Of a DNA stretch of 64,000 bases, positions 35,016 through 43,925 are shown in pieces. Source of the DNA: Lysobacter_F sp035645555 (GTDB lineage: Bacteria > Pseudomonadota > Gammaproteobacteria > Xanthomonadales > Xanthomonadaceae); NCBI GenBank assembly GCA_035645555.1, contig DASQMI010000069.1:1-64000 (forward strand), given 5' to 3'. Made by a program: the position numbers and the translations under genes. The notes under the pieces were generated by a model. The model was not told the DNA's origin, made no database searches, and was given only the letters and a program-made list of their open reading frames with translations. Each line of letters opens with the position of its first letter. The first letter of the stretch is position 1.

Positions 35016-35906
35016 TTACTCCAGTTCGCGGTGGTGCACCGCGACCTCGTCCCAGCCGGTGCCGCGCGCGTGCTCGGCCAGCCGCTCGGCGAGGTAGACC
35101 GAGCGGTGGCGCCCGCCGGTGCAGCCGATCGCGATGGTGGCGTAGCTGCGGTTGCCTTCGCTCTTCATCCGCGGCAGCCAGGTGTCGAGGAACGCGGCGA
35201 TCTGGTTCGCGAAACGGTTCACGTCGTCCTGGCGGTCGAGGTAGTCGCGCACCAGCGCGTCGCGCCCGGACAGCGGCCGCAGCACCTTGTCCCAGTGCGG
35301 GTTGGGCAGGCAGCGTGCGTCGAACACGAAGTCGGCGTCGGCCGGCACGCCGTGACGGTAGGCGAACGATTCGAACAGCAGCGACATCCGCGCCGCGCCG
35401 CCGATGCCGAATTCGGTGATCACCAGCCGGCGCAGCTGGTGCACGTTGAGGTCGCTGGTGTCGATCACCGCGTCGGCGATCTGCCGCACCGGCTTGAGCA
35501 CCTGGCGTTCCAGCGCGATCGCATCGGCCAGGTTCAGCCCGAGCTGGCTCAGCGGATGTCGGCGCCGGGTGTCGGCGTAGCGCTTGATCAGCATCTCGTC
35601 GCGCGCGTCGAAGAACAGCAGGCGCGGGTCCGGGCCGAGCCGGCCGACCGCCGACAGCCAGTCGGCGATGTGGCTGAGGTCGCTGTAGCGGTTGCGCACG
35701 TCGATGCCGACGGCGAGCTTCGGCGCGGCGACCTGCTCGGCGCTCAGCACGCCCTGCACGAACTGCGGCAGCAGCTCCGCCGGCAGGTTGTCGACGCAGT
35801 AGTAACCGAGGTCCTCGAACGTGTTCAGCGCCACCGACTTGCCGGAACCGGACATGCCGGTGACCACCACCAGGGTCGGGGCGACCGCGTCCTGCGGCGC
35901 GCTCAT
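35016..35906 (-). CDS. rapZ: RNase adapter protein RapZ
   Basis: 296 residues. P-loop GMSGSGKS at 17-24 in the N-terminal kinase-like domain and a C-terminal domain with IGCTGGRHRSVYLAERLAEH. In enterobacteria RapZ binds small RNAs and controls glmS, hence amino-sugar supply for LPS and peptidoglycan. ATG at 35906 overlaps the hprK stop (ATGA). Confidence 0.95.
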   Translation of the reverse strand: MSAPQDAVAPTLVVVTGMSGSGKSVALNTFEDLGYYCVDNLPAELLPQFVQGVLSAEQVAAPKLAVGIDVRNRYSDLSHIADWLSAVGRLGPDPRLLFFDARDEMLIKRYADTRRRHPLSQLGLNLADAIALERQVLKPVRQIADAVIDTSDLNVHQLRRLVITEFGIGGAARMSLLFESFAYRHGVPADADFVFDARCLPNPHWDKVLRPLSGRDALVRDYLDRQDDVNRFANQIAAFLDTWLPRMKSEGNRSYATIAIGCTGGRHRSVYLAERLAEHARGTGWDEVAVHHRELE

Positions 35907-36850
35907 GTCGAGCGCTCCAGGAAGTGGCTGTGGCGCGCCATGAACGCGGCCGCCGGATCGACGCCCTTCGCGCGCAGCAGGTGCGCGCGGGTGGCCGCCT
36001 CGGTCAGCACGGCGAGGTTGCGGCCGGGCATGACCGGCAGGGTGATCGTCGGCACGTCGAGGTCGAGCACGCGACGCACGCCGAGCTCGCCGGTGATGCG
36101 CTCCAGCCCGCTCGGCTGCGGTTCCAGCGACGGCCGGGTCAGGTGCACGATCAGGCGCAGGTACTTGTTCCGCTTCACCGCGGTGTCGCCGAACATCTGC
36201 CGGATGTTGAGCACGCCGAGGCCACGCACCTCGAGCATGTCCTGGAGCAGCTCGGGGCACGCGCCGTCCAGCACGTCCGGTGCGATCTGGGTGAACTCCG
36301 GCGCGTCGTCGGCGACCAGGCGGTGGCCGCGGGTGATCAGCTCGAGCGCGAGTTCGCTCTTGCCCGAACCCGGCTCACCGGTGATCAGCACGCCGATCGA
36401 GTAGATCTCCATGAACACGCCGTGCAGCGTCACCCGCGGCGCGAGCGTGCGCGCCAGCCGGTACTGCAGGTGGTTGAGCAGCTCATGACCGCGCCGTGGC
36501 GACACCCACAGCGGGGTGTCGCTCTCCTCCGCAGCGCGGCGCAGATCCTCCGGGCACGACTGGCTCTTGCTGATTACCAGCGCGAGCGGACGGAACTGGA
36601 TGATCTTTTCGATCGTCTCCCAGCGCAGCCGCGAATCCAGCGCGTCCAGCCAGGCGAGCTCCTCGGAGCCGAGGATCTGCACCTTGTTCGGGTAGATGAT
36701 GTTGAGGTATCCGGCCAGCGACGGTCGGCGTGCGACCGTCTCCACCGCTTCCAGCAGGCGGTCGGCGCCGCGCTGCCCGGCCACCCAGCGCAGCTCGAGG
36801 CGTTCGCGCTGCTGCTCGAACAGCTCGGCAGCGGTAATGCTGGCATTCAT
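35903..36850 (-). CDS. hprK: HPr kinase/phosphorylase
   Basis: 315 residues. Walker A GEPGSGKSELALELI, the HprK signature VEVRGLGVLNIRQMFG-like LEVRGLGVLNIRQMFGDTAV, and the C-terminal GRNLAVLTEAATRAHLLRAKG. Phosphorylates HPr at S46 with ATP and reverses it with phosphate. GGGGAG lies upstream of the ATG. Begins 30 bases after hpf; the EIIA-Ntr gene (ptsN) often found here in other proteobacteria is absent. Confidence 0.96.
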   Translation of the reverse strand: MNASITAAELFEQQRERLELRWVAGQRGADRLLEAVETVARRPSLAGYLNIIYPNKVQILGSEELAWLDALDSRLRWETIEKIIQFRPLALVISKSQSCPEDLRRAAEESDTPLWVSPRRGHELLNHLQYRLARTLAPRVTLHGVFMEIYSIGVLITGEPGSGKSELALELITRGHRLVADDAPEFTQIAPDVLDGACPELLQDMLEVRGLGVLNIRQMFGDTAVKRNKYLRLIVHLTRPSLEPQPSGLERITGELGVRRVLDLDVPTITLPVMPGRNLAVLTEAATRAHLLRAKGVDPAAAFMARHSHFLERST

Positions 36851-36880
36851 GCGGCGACGCTCCCCCTGCGCGCCGCCCGC

Positions 36881-37207
36881 TCAGGCGCCCGCGCCGTTGC
36901 GGGCCAGGCTCTCGCCGCGGTGGTGGTCGACCAGCCGCTCCTTGTGGCGGACCAGCATGCGGTCGAGCTTGTCGACCAGCAGGTCGATCGCAGCGTACAT
37001 GTCGTGCGCGCCGACGTCGGCGTGCAGCGTGCGCCCGGCGATGTTGACGTTGGCATCCGCGCGGTGGTCGGTCTTCTCGACGCTGAGCGTCACCCGCACG
37101 TCGAACGCCTGGTCGAAGTGGCGCTCCAGGCGCTGCAGCTTGTTCTCCACGTACTGACGCAGCGCCGGCGTCACTTCGATCTGCTGGCCGTGGGTCTCGA
37201 CACGCAT
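36881..37207 (-). CDS. hpf: Ribosome hibernation promoting factor (short)
   Basis: 108 residues, one S30AE domain: MRVETHGQQIEVTPALRQYVENKLQRLERHF split by family, then ADANVNIAGRTLHADV and DMYAAIDLLVDKLDRMLVRHKERL. Short form causing 100S dimers together with RMF in gammaproteobacteria. Start at 37207 follows GGAGGTGG about 5 bases upstream; the open frame further up is not family-like. Confidence 0.95.
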   Translation of the reverse strand: MRVETHGQQIEVTPALRQYVENKLQRLERHFDQAFDVRVTLSVEKTDHRADANVNIAGRTLHADVGAHDMYAAIDLLVDKLDRMLVRHKERLVDHHRGESLARNGAGA

Positions 37208-37358
37208 CGTCCACCTCCAAACGTCGTACGGGCCTACAGCATGGCACGCCGGGCAGGAAGCGCAACTGAGCGCGGGGTGCGAACGCGATCGCACGACGAG
37301 CGGCGAACGGGTCACGTCCGCGCGCAAGCGCTTGATTGCAGGGCGCGGCGGACGCCGC

Positions 37359-38780
37359 TCAGCCCATCCGCGTGCGTTCCTGCGACGACGGCAGGCCCAT
37401 CGCCTCGCGGTACTTGGCGACCGTGCGGCGGGCGACCGGAACGCCCGCGGCCTTCAGCATCTCCGCCAGGCGCGCGTCGGACAGCGGCTTGCGCGGATCC
37501 TCGGCCTCGATCAGCCGGCGGATCATCGCCTGGATGGCGGTGCTCGACAGCTCGCCGCCGTTGTCGCTGCTGACGCCCGAGGCGAAGAACGCACGCAGCG
37601 GCAGCGTGCCGCGCGGCGTGCGCGCGTACTTACGCGCGATCGCGCGTGAGACGGTCGATTCGTGCAGGCCGACCTCGGCGGCGACTTCGCGCAGGGTCAG
37701 CGGGCGCAGTGCGCTGTCGCCGAACTCGAGGAACCCGGCCTGCGCGCGGATCAGGCAGCGGACCACCTTGAGCAGCGTCTCACCGCGCGCTTCCAGGCTC
37801 TTCAGCAGCCAGCGCGCCTCCTGCAGCTGGCTCTTCAGGTAGTTGGCATCGCTGCCGCTGGCGCGCCGGATCAGGCTCTCGTAGCCGCGGTGGATCGACA
37901 CCCGCGGCCGCATGCTGTCGGCCAGCGCGCAGCGCCATTGACCGTGCTGGCGCCAGATCACCACGTCCGGCACCACGTAGGTGTCGCTGCGGATCGGGCC
38001 GATCTGCGCGCCCGGGCGCGGATCGAGCGAGCGCAGCAGCTGCACCGCAGTGTCCACCGCGTCGGTCGGCTCGGCGAGTTCCGTCGCGATGCCGTCGACG
38101 CCCATCTTCGGGAGCCGTTCCAGCAGGCCCTCGGTCAGCCGGTAGGCGAGCGCGCGGCCGGGCGTGTCCGCCGGCAGCGTGTCCAGCTGCAGGCGCAGGC
38201 ACTCGCCGAGGTCGCGCGCGGCCACGCCCACCGGATCGAAGCGCTGGATCTGGTGCAGCACCGTGGCCACTTCCTCCGGCCGCGCGTCGAACGTCGGACC
38301 GAGGGTGGCGGCGATGACGTCCAGCGGCTCGCGCAGGTAGCCGTCCTCGCCGACCGATTCGATGATCGCCACGCCGATCTGGCGGTCGCGCTCGTTCAGG
38401 CGGCTCAGGTGCAGCTGCCACAGCAGATGGTCCTGCAGCGTGTCCGCCTCGGCGACCTGTTCGGCCGGCGGCGTGTCCTCGAAATCGCTGCGGCCGCCGC
38501 GCTCCTGCCACGGCTCCGGGTCGGGTTCCCAGTCCGGGGCGTCGGCAAGCGGCGCGTCGTCCTCGCCGTCGCCGGCCGACAGCGGCTCGCGCTCGGCGTC
38601 GTCGCCGGTGTCGACCTCGAGCGAGGACTCGGTCCAGTCGAGCAGCGGATTGCTCTCCACCGCGGCAAGCAGTTCCTGCTCCAGCTCGACGGCGGACAGC
38701 TGCAGCAGGCGGATGGCCTGCCGCAACTGCGGGGTCATCACCAGATGCTGTCCGAGCGTGGCCTGCAGGCGGGGCTTCAT
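37359..38780 (-). CDS. rpoN: RNA polymerase sigma-54 factor
   Basis: 473 residues. Region I Gln/Leu-rich (LGQHLVMTPQLRQAIRLLQLSAVELEQEL), acidic region II at about 55-110, core-binding region and the C-terminal RpoN box ARRTVAKYRE. Needed for enhancer-dependent promoters such as pilA and flagellar genes in xanthomonads. Sits between lptB and hpf as in most proteobacteria. Confidence 0.97.
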   Translation of the reverse strand: MKPRLQATLGQHLVMTPQLRQAIRLLQLSAVELEQELLAAVESNPLLDWTESSLEVDTGDDAEREPLSAGDGEDDAPLADAPDWEPDPEPWQERGGRSDFEDTPPAEQVAEADTLQDHLLWQLHLSRLNERDRQIGVAIIESVGEDGYLREPLDVIAATLGPTFDARPEEVATVLHQIQRFDPVGVAARDLGECLRLQLDTLPADTPGRALAYRLTEGLLERLPKMGVDGIATELAEPTDAVDTAVQLLRSLDPRPGAQIGPIRSDTYVVPDVVIWRQHGQWRCALADSMRPRVSIHRGYESLIRRASGSDANYLKSQLQEARWLLKSLEARGETLLKVVRCLIRAQAGFLEFGDSALRPLTLREVAAEVGLHESTVSRAIARKYARTPRGTLPLRAFFASGVSSDNGGELSSTAIQAMIRRLIEAEDPRKPLSDARLAEMLKAAGVPVARRTVAKYREAMGLPSSQERTRMG

Positions 38781-38847
38781 ACCGTCGGGGAATGCCGGCG
38801 GCGGCCGGCGTGGTGCGGGCGGGAGCGGGGTCCCGGAAGCCCAAGCA

Positions 38848-39567
38848 TTACAGGCGGAAGGTTTCGCCGAGGTAAACGCGGCGGACGTCGGGATTGGCCA
38901 GCAGCGCGTCCGGCGCGCCTTGGGCGAGCACGCCGCCTTCGCTGAGGATGTAGGCGCGGTCGCAGATGCCCAGCGTCTCGCGCACGTTGTGATCGGTGAT
39001 CAGCACGCCGATGCCACGGTTCTTGAGGTGGCGCACGATGCGCTGGATCTCGCCGACCGAGATCGGATCGACGCCGGCGAACGGCTCGTCCAGCAACATC
39101 AGCCGCGGCTTGGCGGCCAGCGCGCGTGCGATTTCCACGCGGCGGCGCTCGCCGCCGGACAGGCTGGCGCCGATCTGGTCGGCGACGTGGGTGATCTGCA
39201 ATTCATCGAGCAGCGCTTCCAGCTCGCGCTCGCGGCTGGCGCGATCTAGGTCGTTGCGCAGCTCCAGCACCAGCCGCAGGTTGTCGGCGACGCTCAGCTT
39301 GCGGAACACCGACGGTTCCTGCGGCAGGTAGCCGACGCCGTGGCGGGCGCGGGTGTACATCGGATCGGCGGTGATGTCCTGGCCGTCGAGCACGATGCGG
39401 CCGGCGTCGGCGCGGATCAGGCCGACGATCATGTAGAAGCAGGTGGTCTTGCCGGCGCCGTTCGGGCCGAGCAGGCCGACCACCTCGCCCGCATCGAGCG
39501 TGAGGCTGAAGTCGCGGACGACCTGGCGCGCGCGGTAGGTCTTGCGGAGCCCTTCGACGACCAGCAT
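38848..39567 (-). CDS. lptB: LPS export ABC transporter ATP-binding protein
   Basis: 239 residues. Walker A GPNGAGKT, Q-loop, ABC signature LSGGERRRVEIARAL and Walker B LMLLDEPFAG are intact. Powers LPS extraction by LptFG. ATG at 39567 overlaps the lptA stop by one base (TGATG). Confidence 0.97.
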   Translation of the reverse strand: MLVVEGLRKTYRARQVVRDFSLTLDAGEVVGLLGPNGAGKTTCFYMIVGLIRADAGRIVLDGQDITADPMYTRARHGVGYLPQEPSVFRKLSVADNLRLVLELRNDLDRASRERELEALLDELQITHVADQIGASLSGGERRRVEIARALAAKPRLMLLDEPFAGVDPISVGEIQRIVRHLKNRGIGVLITDHNVRETLGICDRAYILSEGGVLAQGAPDALLANPDVRRVYLGETFRL

Positions 39568-40076
39568 CAGCCGCCCTTCGTTCCGCGGTTCTTCGGCAGG
39601 AAGCGCACCTTGACGCGGCTGTTCTCGCCGCCGCCGGCCTGCACCTGGCCGTTGGCCATGTTGTAGACGATGCGGTCGCCGCTCAGCGAGCCGTCCGGCT
39701 TGCTGAGGGTGGCGTTGCCGATGAACACCACGGTCTCGCTCTGCAGGTCGTATTCGACGCGCGAGGAATTGGCGGTGACCTGCTGACCGTTGTCGAGCTG
39801 CTGCTCCATCTGCACCGGCGCGCCGCTGAGGAACACCTTCTGGATGTCGCCGCCGCCGCGTCGCAGGTCGGCGGAGGCGGCGTTGATGCGCAGCGTGCCC
39901 TGCACGATGCGCACGTTGCCGGTGAACGTGCACGGGCCGCTGTCGTCGCCGACCGCGCAGTTGGTGTGGTTGGCGTCCACGTCCATTGGCTGGTTGCGGT
40001 CGGAGGAACGCGCGAACGCAGGGCCTGCGGAGGCGGCGAGCGCGAGGGCGAGCAGGCTAGCGGGCAGTGCGTTCAT
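39567..40076 (-). CDS. lptA: LPS transport periplasmic protein LptA
   Basis: 169 residues with a signal peptide (1-22, ends GPAFA). OstA-like beta-jellyroll repeats (NCAVGDDSGPCTFTGNVRIVQGTLRINAA; VEYDLQSETVVFIGNATLSKPDGSLSGDRIVYN). Forms the periplasmic bridge between LptC and LptD. Overlaps lptC by 20 bases. Confidence 0.93.
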   Translation of the reverse strand: MNALPASLLALALAASAGPAFARSSDRNQPMDVDANHTNCAVGDDSGPCTFTGNVRIVQGTLRINAASADLRRGGGDIQKVFLSGAPVQMEQQLDNGQQVTANSSRVEYDLQSETVVFIGNATLSKPDGSLSGDRIVYNMANGQVQAGGGENSRVKVRFLPKNRGTKGG

Positions 40077-40623
40077 AGCGGGCGGTCACGTCGTGAAGGA
40101 TCACGCGCTTGGCGTCGAGTCGGGCATCGGCGCCGCGGCGGCCGGTCAGTATAAGACCCGGCTGGGTGATCGTGACCGCGCTGCGGGTGCTGGCAAGGTC
40201 GCGTTCGGGAAAGACGTTCAGTGCCTGCGTCTCCATCCGCAGCGGGCGGTCCTGGGCATCGCGGCTGTTGGCGACCACGTCGCCGCGCAGGCGCAGCTCG
40301 TCGCCCTCGGCGGACACCCAGCCGGTCTTCGCGCGCACCAGCCACGGCGCGGCGTCGGGTTTCTGCGGCGGCAGGGTGAATACCGGCGTGGCGATGTCGA
40401 GCGATTTCTGCGCCGGGTCGCGCACCAGCGTCGGTGCGCGCAGGGTGAAAGCCTCGCGTCCTTCGCGGTCGAGTACAACCAGCTCGAAGTCGTTGAGCAC
40501 GTAATCGGGGCGCAGGCTCGCACGCGGCTGCGCCGGCGGAGCGTCGCCCTGGCGCAGCACCGCCCAGCCGGTGAGCAGCGCGCCGAGCAGCAGCGCGATC
40601 GACAGCAGGCTGCGCCAGCTCAC
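40057..40623 (-). CDS. lptC: LPS export system protein LptC
   Basis: 188 residues with an N-terminal membrane helix (LLSIALLLGALLTGWAVL) and an LptC jellyroll (YVLNDFELVVLDREGREAFTLRAP). The start is GTG at 40623 in a GTGA overlap with the kdsC stop; the frame stays open much further upstream but inside kdsC. Confidence 0.92.
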   Translation of the reverse strand: MSWRSLLSIALLLGALLTGWAVLRQGDAPPAQPRASLRPDYVLNDFELVVLDREGREAFTLRAPTLVRDPAQKSLDIATPVFTLPPQKPDAAPWLVRAKTGWVSAEGDELRLRGDVVANSRDAQDRPLRMETQALNVFPERDLASTRSAVTITQPGLILTGRRGADARLDAKRVILHDVTARYERTAR

Positions 40624-41207
40624 GGTGCGGGCTCCGGCGCCAGCAGCGCCGCGAGCATGCGCTCGGCATGGCCCTGCACGGTCAGCAGCAGATCGCAGAA
40701 CTCGCGCACCGCGCCCTCGCCGCCGCGCGCGCGGGTCTGCCAGTGCACGTGGCCGTGCAGCCACGGGTGGGCGTTGGCCGGCGCCACGGCGACGCCGACG
40801 TGACGCATCACCCGCAGGTCGGGCAGGTCGTCGCCCATGAACGCGACCTCGTCCATCGCGATGCCGTGCTCGGCCGCGATCGCGCGCACGCAGGCGAGCT
40901 TGTCGGCGATGCCGATGTGCGCCGCGATGCCGAGCTCGGCCGCGCGCTGGCCGGCGATGCGGCCGCTGCGCGCGGTGACGAACGCGAGCTGCAGCCCGGC
41001 CTTGCGCAGCAGCACCAGTCCCTGGCCGTCGGCAACGTGGAACGCCTTCAGCTCGCGGCCTTCGTCGTCGAAGAACAGGCGGCCGTCGGTCAGCGTGCCG
41101 TCGACGTCGAAGCACGCGAGCCTCACCCGCGCGATGCGTTCGCGGACGTCGGCGGGGCAGGCGCTGAACAGGTCGTTCGACACGGTCGGGTCCAGGCGGG
41201 CGCTCAC
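40620..41207 (-). CDS. kdsC: 3-deoxy-D-manno-octulosonate 8-phosphate phosphatase
   Basis: 195 residues, HAD family C0-type tetramer. Catalytic DVDGTLTDG, motif II TARSG, Lys in IADKLA and motif III MGDDLPDL. Releases Kdo from Kdo-8-P. GTG start at 41207 overlaps the kdsD stop as GTGA; a second in-frame GTG eight codons later is an alternative. Confidence 0.94.
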   Translation of the reverse strand: MSARLDPTVSNDLFSACPADVRERIARVRLACFDVDGTLTDGRLFFDDEGRELKAFHVADGQGLVLLRKAGLQLAFVTARSGRIAGQRAAELGIAAHIGIADKLACVRAIAAEHGIAMDEVAFMGDDLPDLRVMRHVGVAVAPANAHPWLHGHVHWQTRARGGEGAVREFCDLLLTVQGHAERMLAALLAPEPAP

Positions 41208-42205
41208 ACGACGCGCGCGCGCAGCAGGTCGTGGATGTTGAGCGCGCCGACCACGCGCCGTTCGCGGTCGACCACCAGCAGCGCGTTGATTTTGTGCGCT
41301 TCCATCAGCTGCGCGGCTTCCACCGCCAGTGCGTCGGCGCCGATGGTCTTCGGCTCGCGCGTCATCACCTCGGCGATGCGGGTGGCGCGCAGGTCGAGCG
41401 CCTCGTTGTCGAGGCTGCGGCGCAGGTCGCCGTCGGTGTACAGGCCGAGCAGGCGGCCGTCGGCATCCACCACCGCGGTCATGCCGAGCCGCTTGCGGGT
41501 CATCTCGACCAGCGCCTCGCTGACGCTGGCCTCGGCGTGCACGCGCGGCACGTCGTCGCCGGTGTGCATGACGTCGGCGATGTGCAGCAGCAGGCGACGG
41601 CCAAGCGCACCGGCCGGATGCGAACGCGCGAAGTCGTCGGCGGTGAAGCCGCGCGCCTCCAGCAGCGCGACCGCGAGCGCATCGCCCATCGCCAGCGCGG
41701 CGGTGGTGCTGGCGGTCGGCGCCAGCGCGAGCGGGCAGGCCTCGGCCGGCACGGTGACGTCCAGATGCACGTCGGCCTCGCGCGCCAGGGTCGACTGGGG
41801 CCGCCCGGTCATGGCGATCAGCTTGTTGCCCTGGCGCTTGAGCACCGGCAGCAGCATCAACAGCTCGTCGCTCTCGCCAGAATTGGACAGCGCCAGCACG
41901 ATGTCGGCGTCGGTGACCATGCCGAGGTCGCCATGCCCGGCTTCGCCGGGATGCACGTAGAACGCCGGCGTGCCGGTCGACGCCAGCGTGGCGGCAATCT
42001 TGCGCGCGATATGGCCGGACTTGCCCATGCCGGTGCAGACCACGCGGCCGCGGGTGGCGAGGATCAGCCGGCACGCGTTGCTGAAGTCGCCGTCGATGCG
42101 CGCGGCTACCGCCGCGAGCGCCTCGCGTTCGATCTCGAACACGCGGCGGCCGCTGGCGGCGAGCGTGGCGTCGGAGATCGTGGGGTCGTGGCGGGCGGCG
42201 TCCAT
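41204..42205 (-). CDS. kdsD: Arabinose-5-phosphate isomerase
   Basis: 333 residues: SIS isomerase domain (VVCTGMGKSGHIARKIAATLASTG; ALSNSGESDELLMLLP) then two CBS domains. Makes arabinose-5-P, the first Kdo precursor. First gene of the minus-strand LPS operon; a TAGAAT at 42284-42279 is a candidate -10 with a leader of about 70 bases. Confidence 0.95.
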   Translation of the reverse strand: MDAARHDPTISDATLAASGRRVFEIEREALAAVAARIDGDFSNACRLILATRGRVVCTGMGKSGHIARKIAATLASTGTPAFYVHPGEAGHGDLGMVTDADIVLALSNSGESDELLMLLPVLKRQGNKLIAMTGRPQSTLAREADVHLDVTVPAEACPLALAPTASTTAALAMGDALAVALLEARGFTADDFARSHPAGALGRRLLLHIADVMHTGDDVPRVHAEASVSEALVEMTRKRLGMTAVVDADGRLLGLYTDGDLRRSLDNEALDLRATRIAEVMTREPKTIGADALAVEAAQLMEAHKINALLVVDRERRVVGALNIHDLLRARVV

Positions 42206-42278
42206 GGGGTCTCTGCGGCCGGAAGTGGGGGGCGACGGCCATTCCGGGCCGGGGGGCTTTCCGTTAGGCTAGCCGCCA

Positions 42279-42284
42279 ATTCTA
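42279..42284 (-). promoter_or_regulatory. Candidate -10 element (TAGAAT) for kdsD operon
   Basis: TAGAAT on the minus strand, 74 bases upstream of the kdsD ATG, within the 147-base region shared with divergent ibaG. No clear -35. Confidence 0.4.
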
Positions 42285-42352
42285 GCGGCTCCTGCGCCGC
42301 CCCTCCCGCGGCGTGCGCCGCGCGGTCACCGTTCCGTCATCCGGGTCACGCC

Positions 42353-42595
42353 TTGAACGCCGACACCATCCGCTCCCTTATCGAACACGGCCTGCCCGGC
42401 GCACAGGTGCACGTGCGCGGCGACGACGGCGTGCATTTCGAGGCCGTGGTCGTCAGCGAGGCCTTCCGCGGCAAGCTGCCGCTGGCGCGCCACCGCATGG
42501 TCTACGCCACGCTCGGCGAGCGCATGGGCGGCGAGATCCACGCGCTCGCGCTGAAGACGCTCACGCCTGAAGAAGCCGGGGCCGGGAATCCGTGA
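42353..42595 (+). CDS. ibaG: BolA-family protein (IbaG-like)
   Basis: 80 residues. BolA fold with VHVRGDDGVHFEAVVVSEAFRGKLPLARHRMVYATLGERMGGEIHALALKT; the conserved His residues can coordinate an Fe-S cluster with a monothiol glutaredoxin. Position before murA matches ibaG. The only start fitting the family is TTG at 42353, preceded by no strong Shine-Dalgarno. Confidence 0.88.
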   Translation: MNADTIRSLIEHGLPGAQVHVRGDDGVHFEAVVVSEAFRGKLPLARHRMVYATLGERMGGEIHALALKTLTPEEAGAGNP

Positions 42596-42661
42596 TCCGG
42601 GATTCGTAGAAGCGTTTTCCGTTCCCGCATCCCGAATTTCCAATCCGGATTCCCTTATCCC
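42575..42661. repeat. Degenerate GGGATTCG-type repeats between ibaG and murA
   Basis: The 3' end of ibaG and the following gap hold several imperfect direct and inverted copies of CCGGGATTC / GAATCCCGG (GGGAATCCG, CCGGGATTCG, CATCCCGAATTTCC, AATCCGGATTCCC). It is a small AT-richer patch in an otherwise GC-rich context; such short repeats are frequent between genes in this bacterial family. Confidence 0.5.
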
Positions 42662-43915
42662 ATGCAGAAGATCCTCGTCGAAGGCGGCCGCACGCTTCAG
42701 GGCGACGTCACCATTTCCGGCGCCAAGAACGCGGTGCTGCCGATCCTGTGCGCCACGCTGCTGGCCGACGGACCGGTGGAGATCGACAACGTCCCGCGCC
42801 TGCACGACGTGCTGACCACCGCGAAGCTGCTGCGCGAGCTCGGCGCGCAGGTGGCGTTCGAGAACGGCCATGTGACGGTCGATCCGACCACCGTGCACAG
42901 CCAGGTGGCGCCGTACGAGCTGGTCAAGACCATGCGCGCCTCCGTGCTGGTGCTGGGCCCGCTGCTCGCCAAGTACGGCCACGCCGAGGTGTCGCTGCCG
43001 GGCGGTTGCGCGATCGGCTCGCGTCCGGTCGACCAGCACATCAAGGGCCTGCAGGCGCTCGGCGCCGAGGTCGTGGTCGAACACGGCTACATCAAGGCGA
43101 CAGCGAAGCGGCTGAAAGGTGCGCGCTACGTGTTCGACATGGTCACCGTCACCGGCACCGAGAACGTGCTGATGGCGGCCGCGCTCGCCGAAGGCACCAC
43201 GTTGCTGGAGAACGCGGCGATGGAGCCCGAGGTGGTCGATCTGGCCGACTGCCTCAACGCGATGGGCGCGCGCATCGAGGGCGCCGGCACCTCGCGCATC
43301 ACCGTGCACGGCGTGGAGCGCCTGCACGGCGCCCGCCATGCGGTGCTGCCGGACCGGATCGAGACCGGCACGTTCCTGGTCGCCGCGGCGATGACCGGTG
43401 GCCGGATCACCGCGCACCGTACCCGCGCCGACACGCTCGACGCGGTACTCGACAAGCTGCGCGAGGCGGGTGCCGAGATCGGCGTCGACGGCGAGCGCAT
43501 CACGCTCGACATGCACGGCCGTCGTCCACGCGCGGTGAACCTGGTGACCGCGCCGTACCCGGCGTTCCCGACCGACATGCAGGCGCAGTTCATGGCGATG
43601 GACGCGGTCGCCGACGGCGTCGGCGTGATCAACGAGACGATCTTCGAGAACCGCTTCATGCACGTGCTCGAGCTGCAGCGGCTCGGCGCGGACATCCGCA
43701 TCGACGGCCACATGGCGGTGGTGCGCGGCGTGCCGCAGCTCAGCGGCGCGCCGGTGATGGCGACCGACCTGCGCGCGTCGGCGTCGCTGATCCTGGCCGG
43801 CCTGGTGGCCGACGGCGAGACGCTGATCGACCGTATCTACCACCTTGACCGCGGCTACGAGAACATCGAGGCCAAGCTCTCGGCGCTTGGCGCCCGGATC
43901 CGGCGGGTGGACTGA
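42662..43915 (+). CDS. murA: UDP-N-acetylglucosamine 1-carboxyvinyltransferase
   Basis: 417 residues. First committed peptidoglycan step, transfers enolpyruvate from PEP. The fosfomycin-reactive catalytic Cys is kept in LPGGCAIGSRPVDQHIKG; KNAVLPIL near the N-terminus and the C-terminal LILAGLVADGETLI complete the EPSP-like fold. Downstream of ibaG as in many proteobacteria. Confidence 0.97.
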   Translation: MQKILVEGGRTLQGDVTISGAKNAVLPILCATLLADGPVEIDNVPRLHDVLTTAKLLRELGAQVAFENGHVTVDPTTVHSQVAPYELVKTMRASVLVLGPLLAKYGHAEVSLPGGCAIGSRPVDQHIKGLQALGAEVVVEHGYIKATAKRLKGARYVFDMVTVTGTENVLMAAALAEGTTLLENAAMEPEVVDLADCLNAMGARIEGAGTSRITVHGVERLHGARHAVLPDRIETGTFLVAAAMTGGRITAHRTRADTLDAVLDKLREAGAEIGVDGERITLDMHGRRPRAVNLVTAPYPAFPTDMQAQFMAMDAVADGVGVINETIFENRFMHVLELQRLGADIRIDGHMAVVRGVPQLSGAPVMATDLRASASLILAGLVADGETLIDRIYHLDRGYENIEAKLSALGARIRRVD

Positions 43916-43925
43916 AACGGTACGG

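Noticed and set aside
37208..37358. A sigma-54 promoter in front of hpf
   Set aside because: GG and GC pairs are present but not at the required -24/-12 spacing; only an AAGCGCTT palindrome is notable.
39567..39933. N-terminal extension of lptB through lptA
   Set aside because: The extension reads Arg/His-rich noise; the ABC domain begins at the ATG at 39567, which overlaps the lptA stop by one base.
41208..42242. Long N-terminal extension of kdsC through kdsD
   Set aside because: The extra sequence is an out-of-frame shadow of kdsD; the GTGA overlap at 41204-41207 marks the real start.
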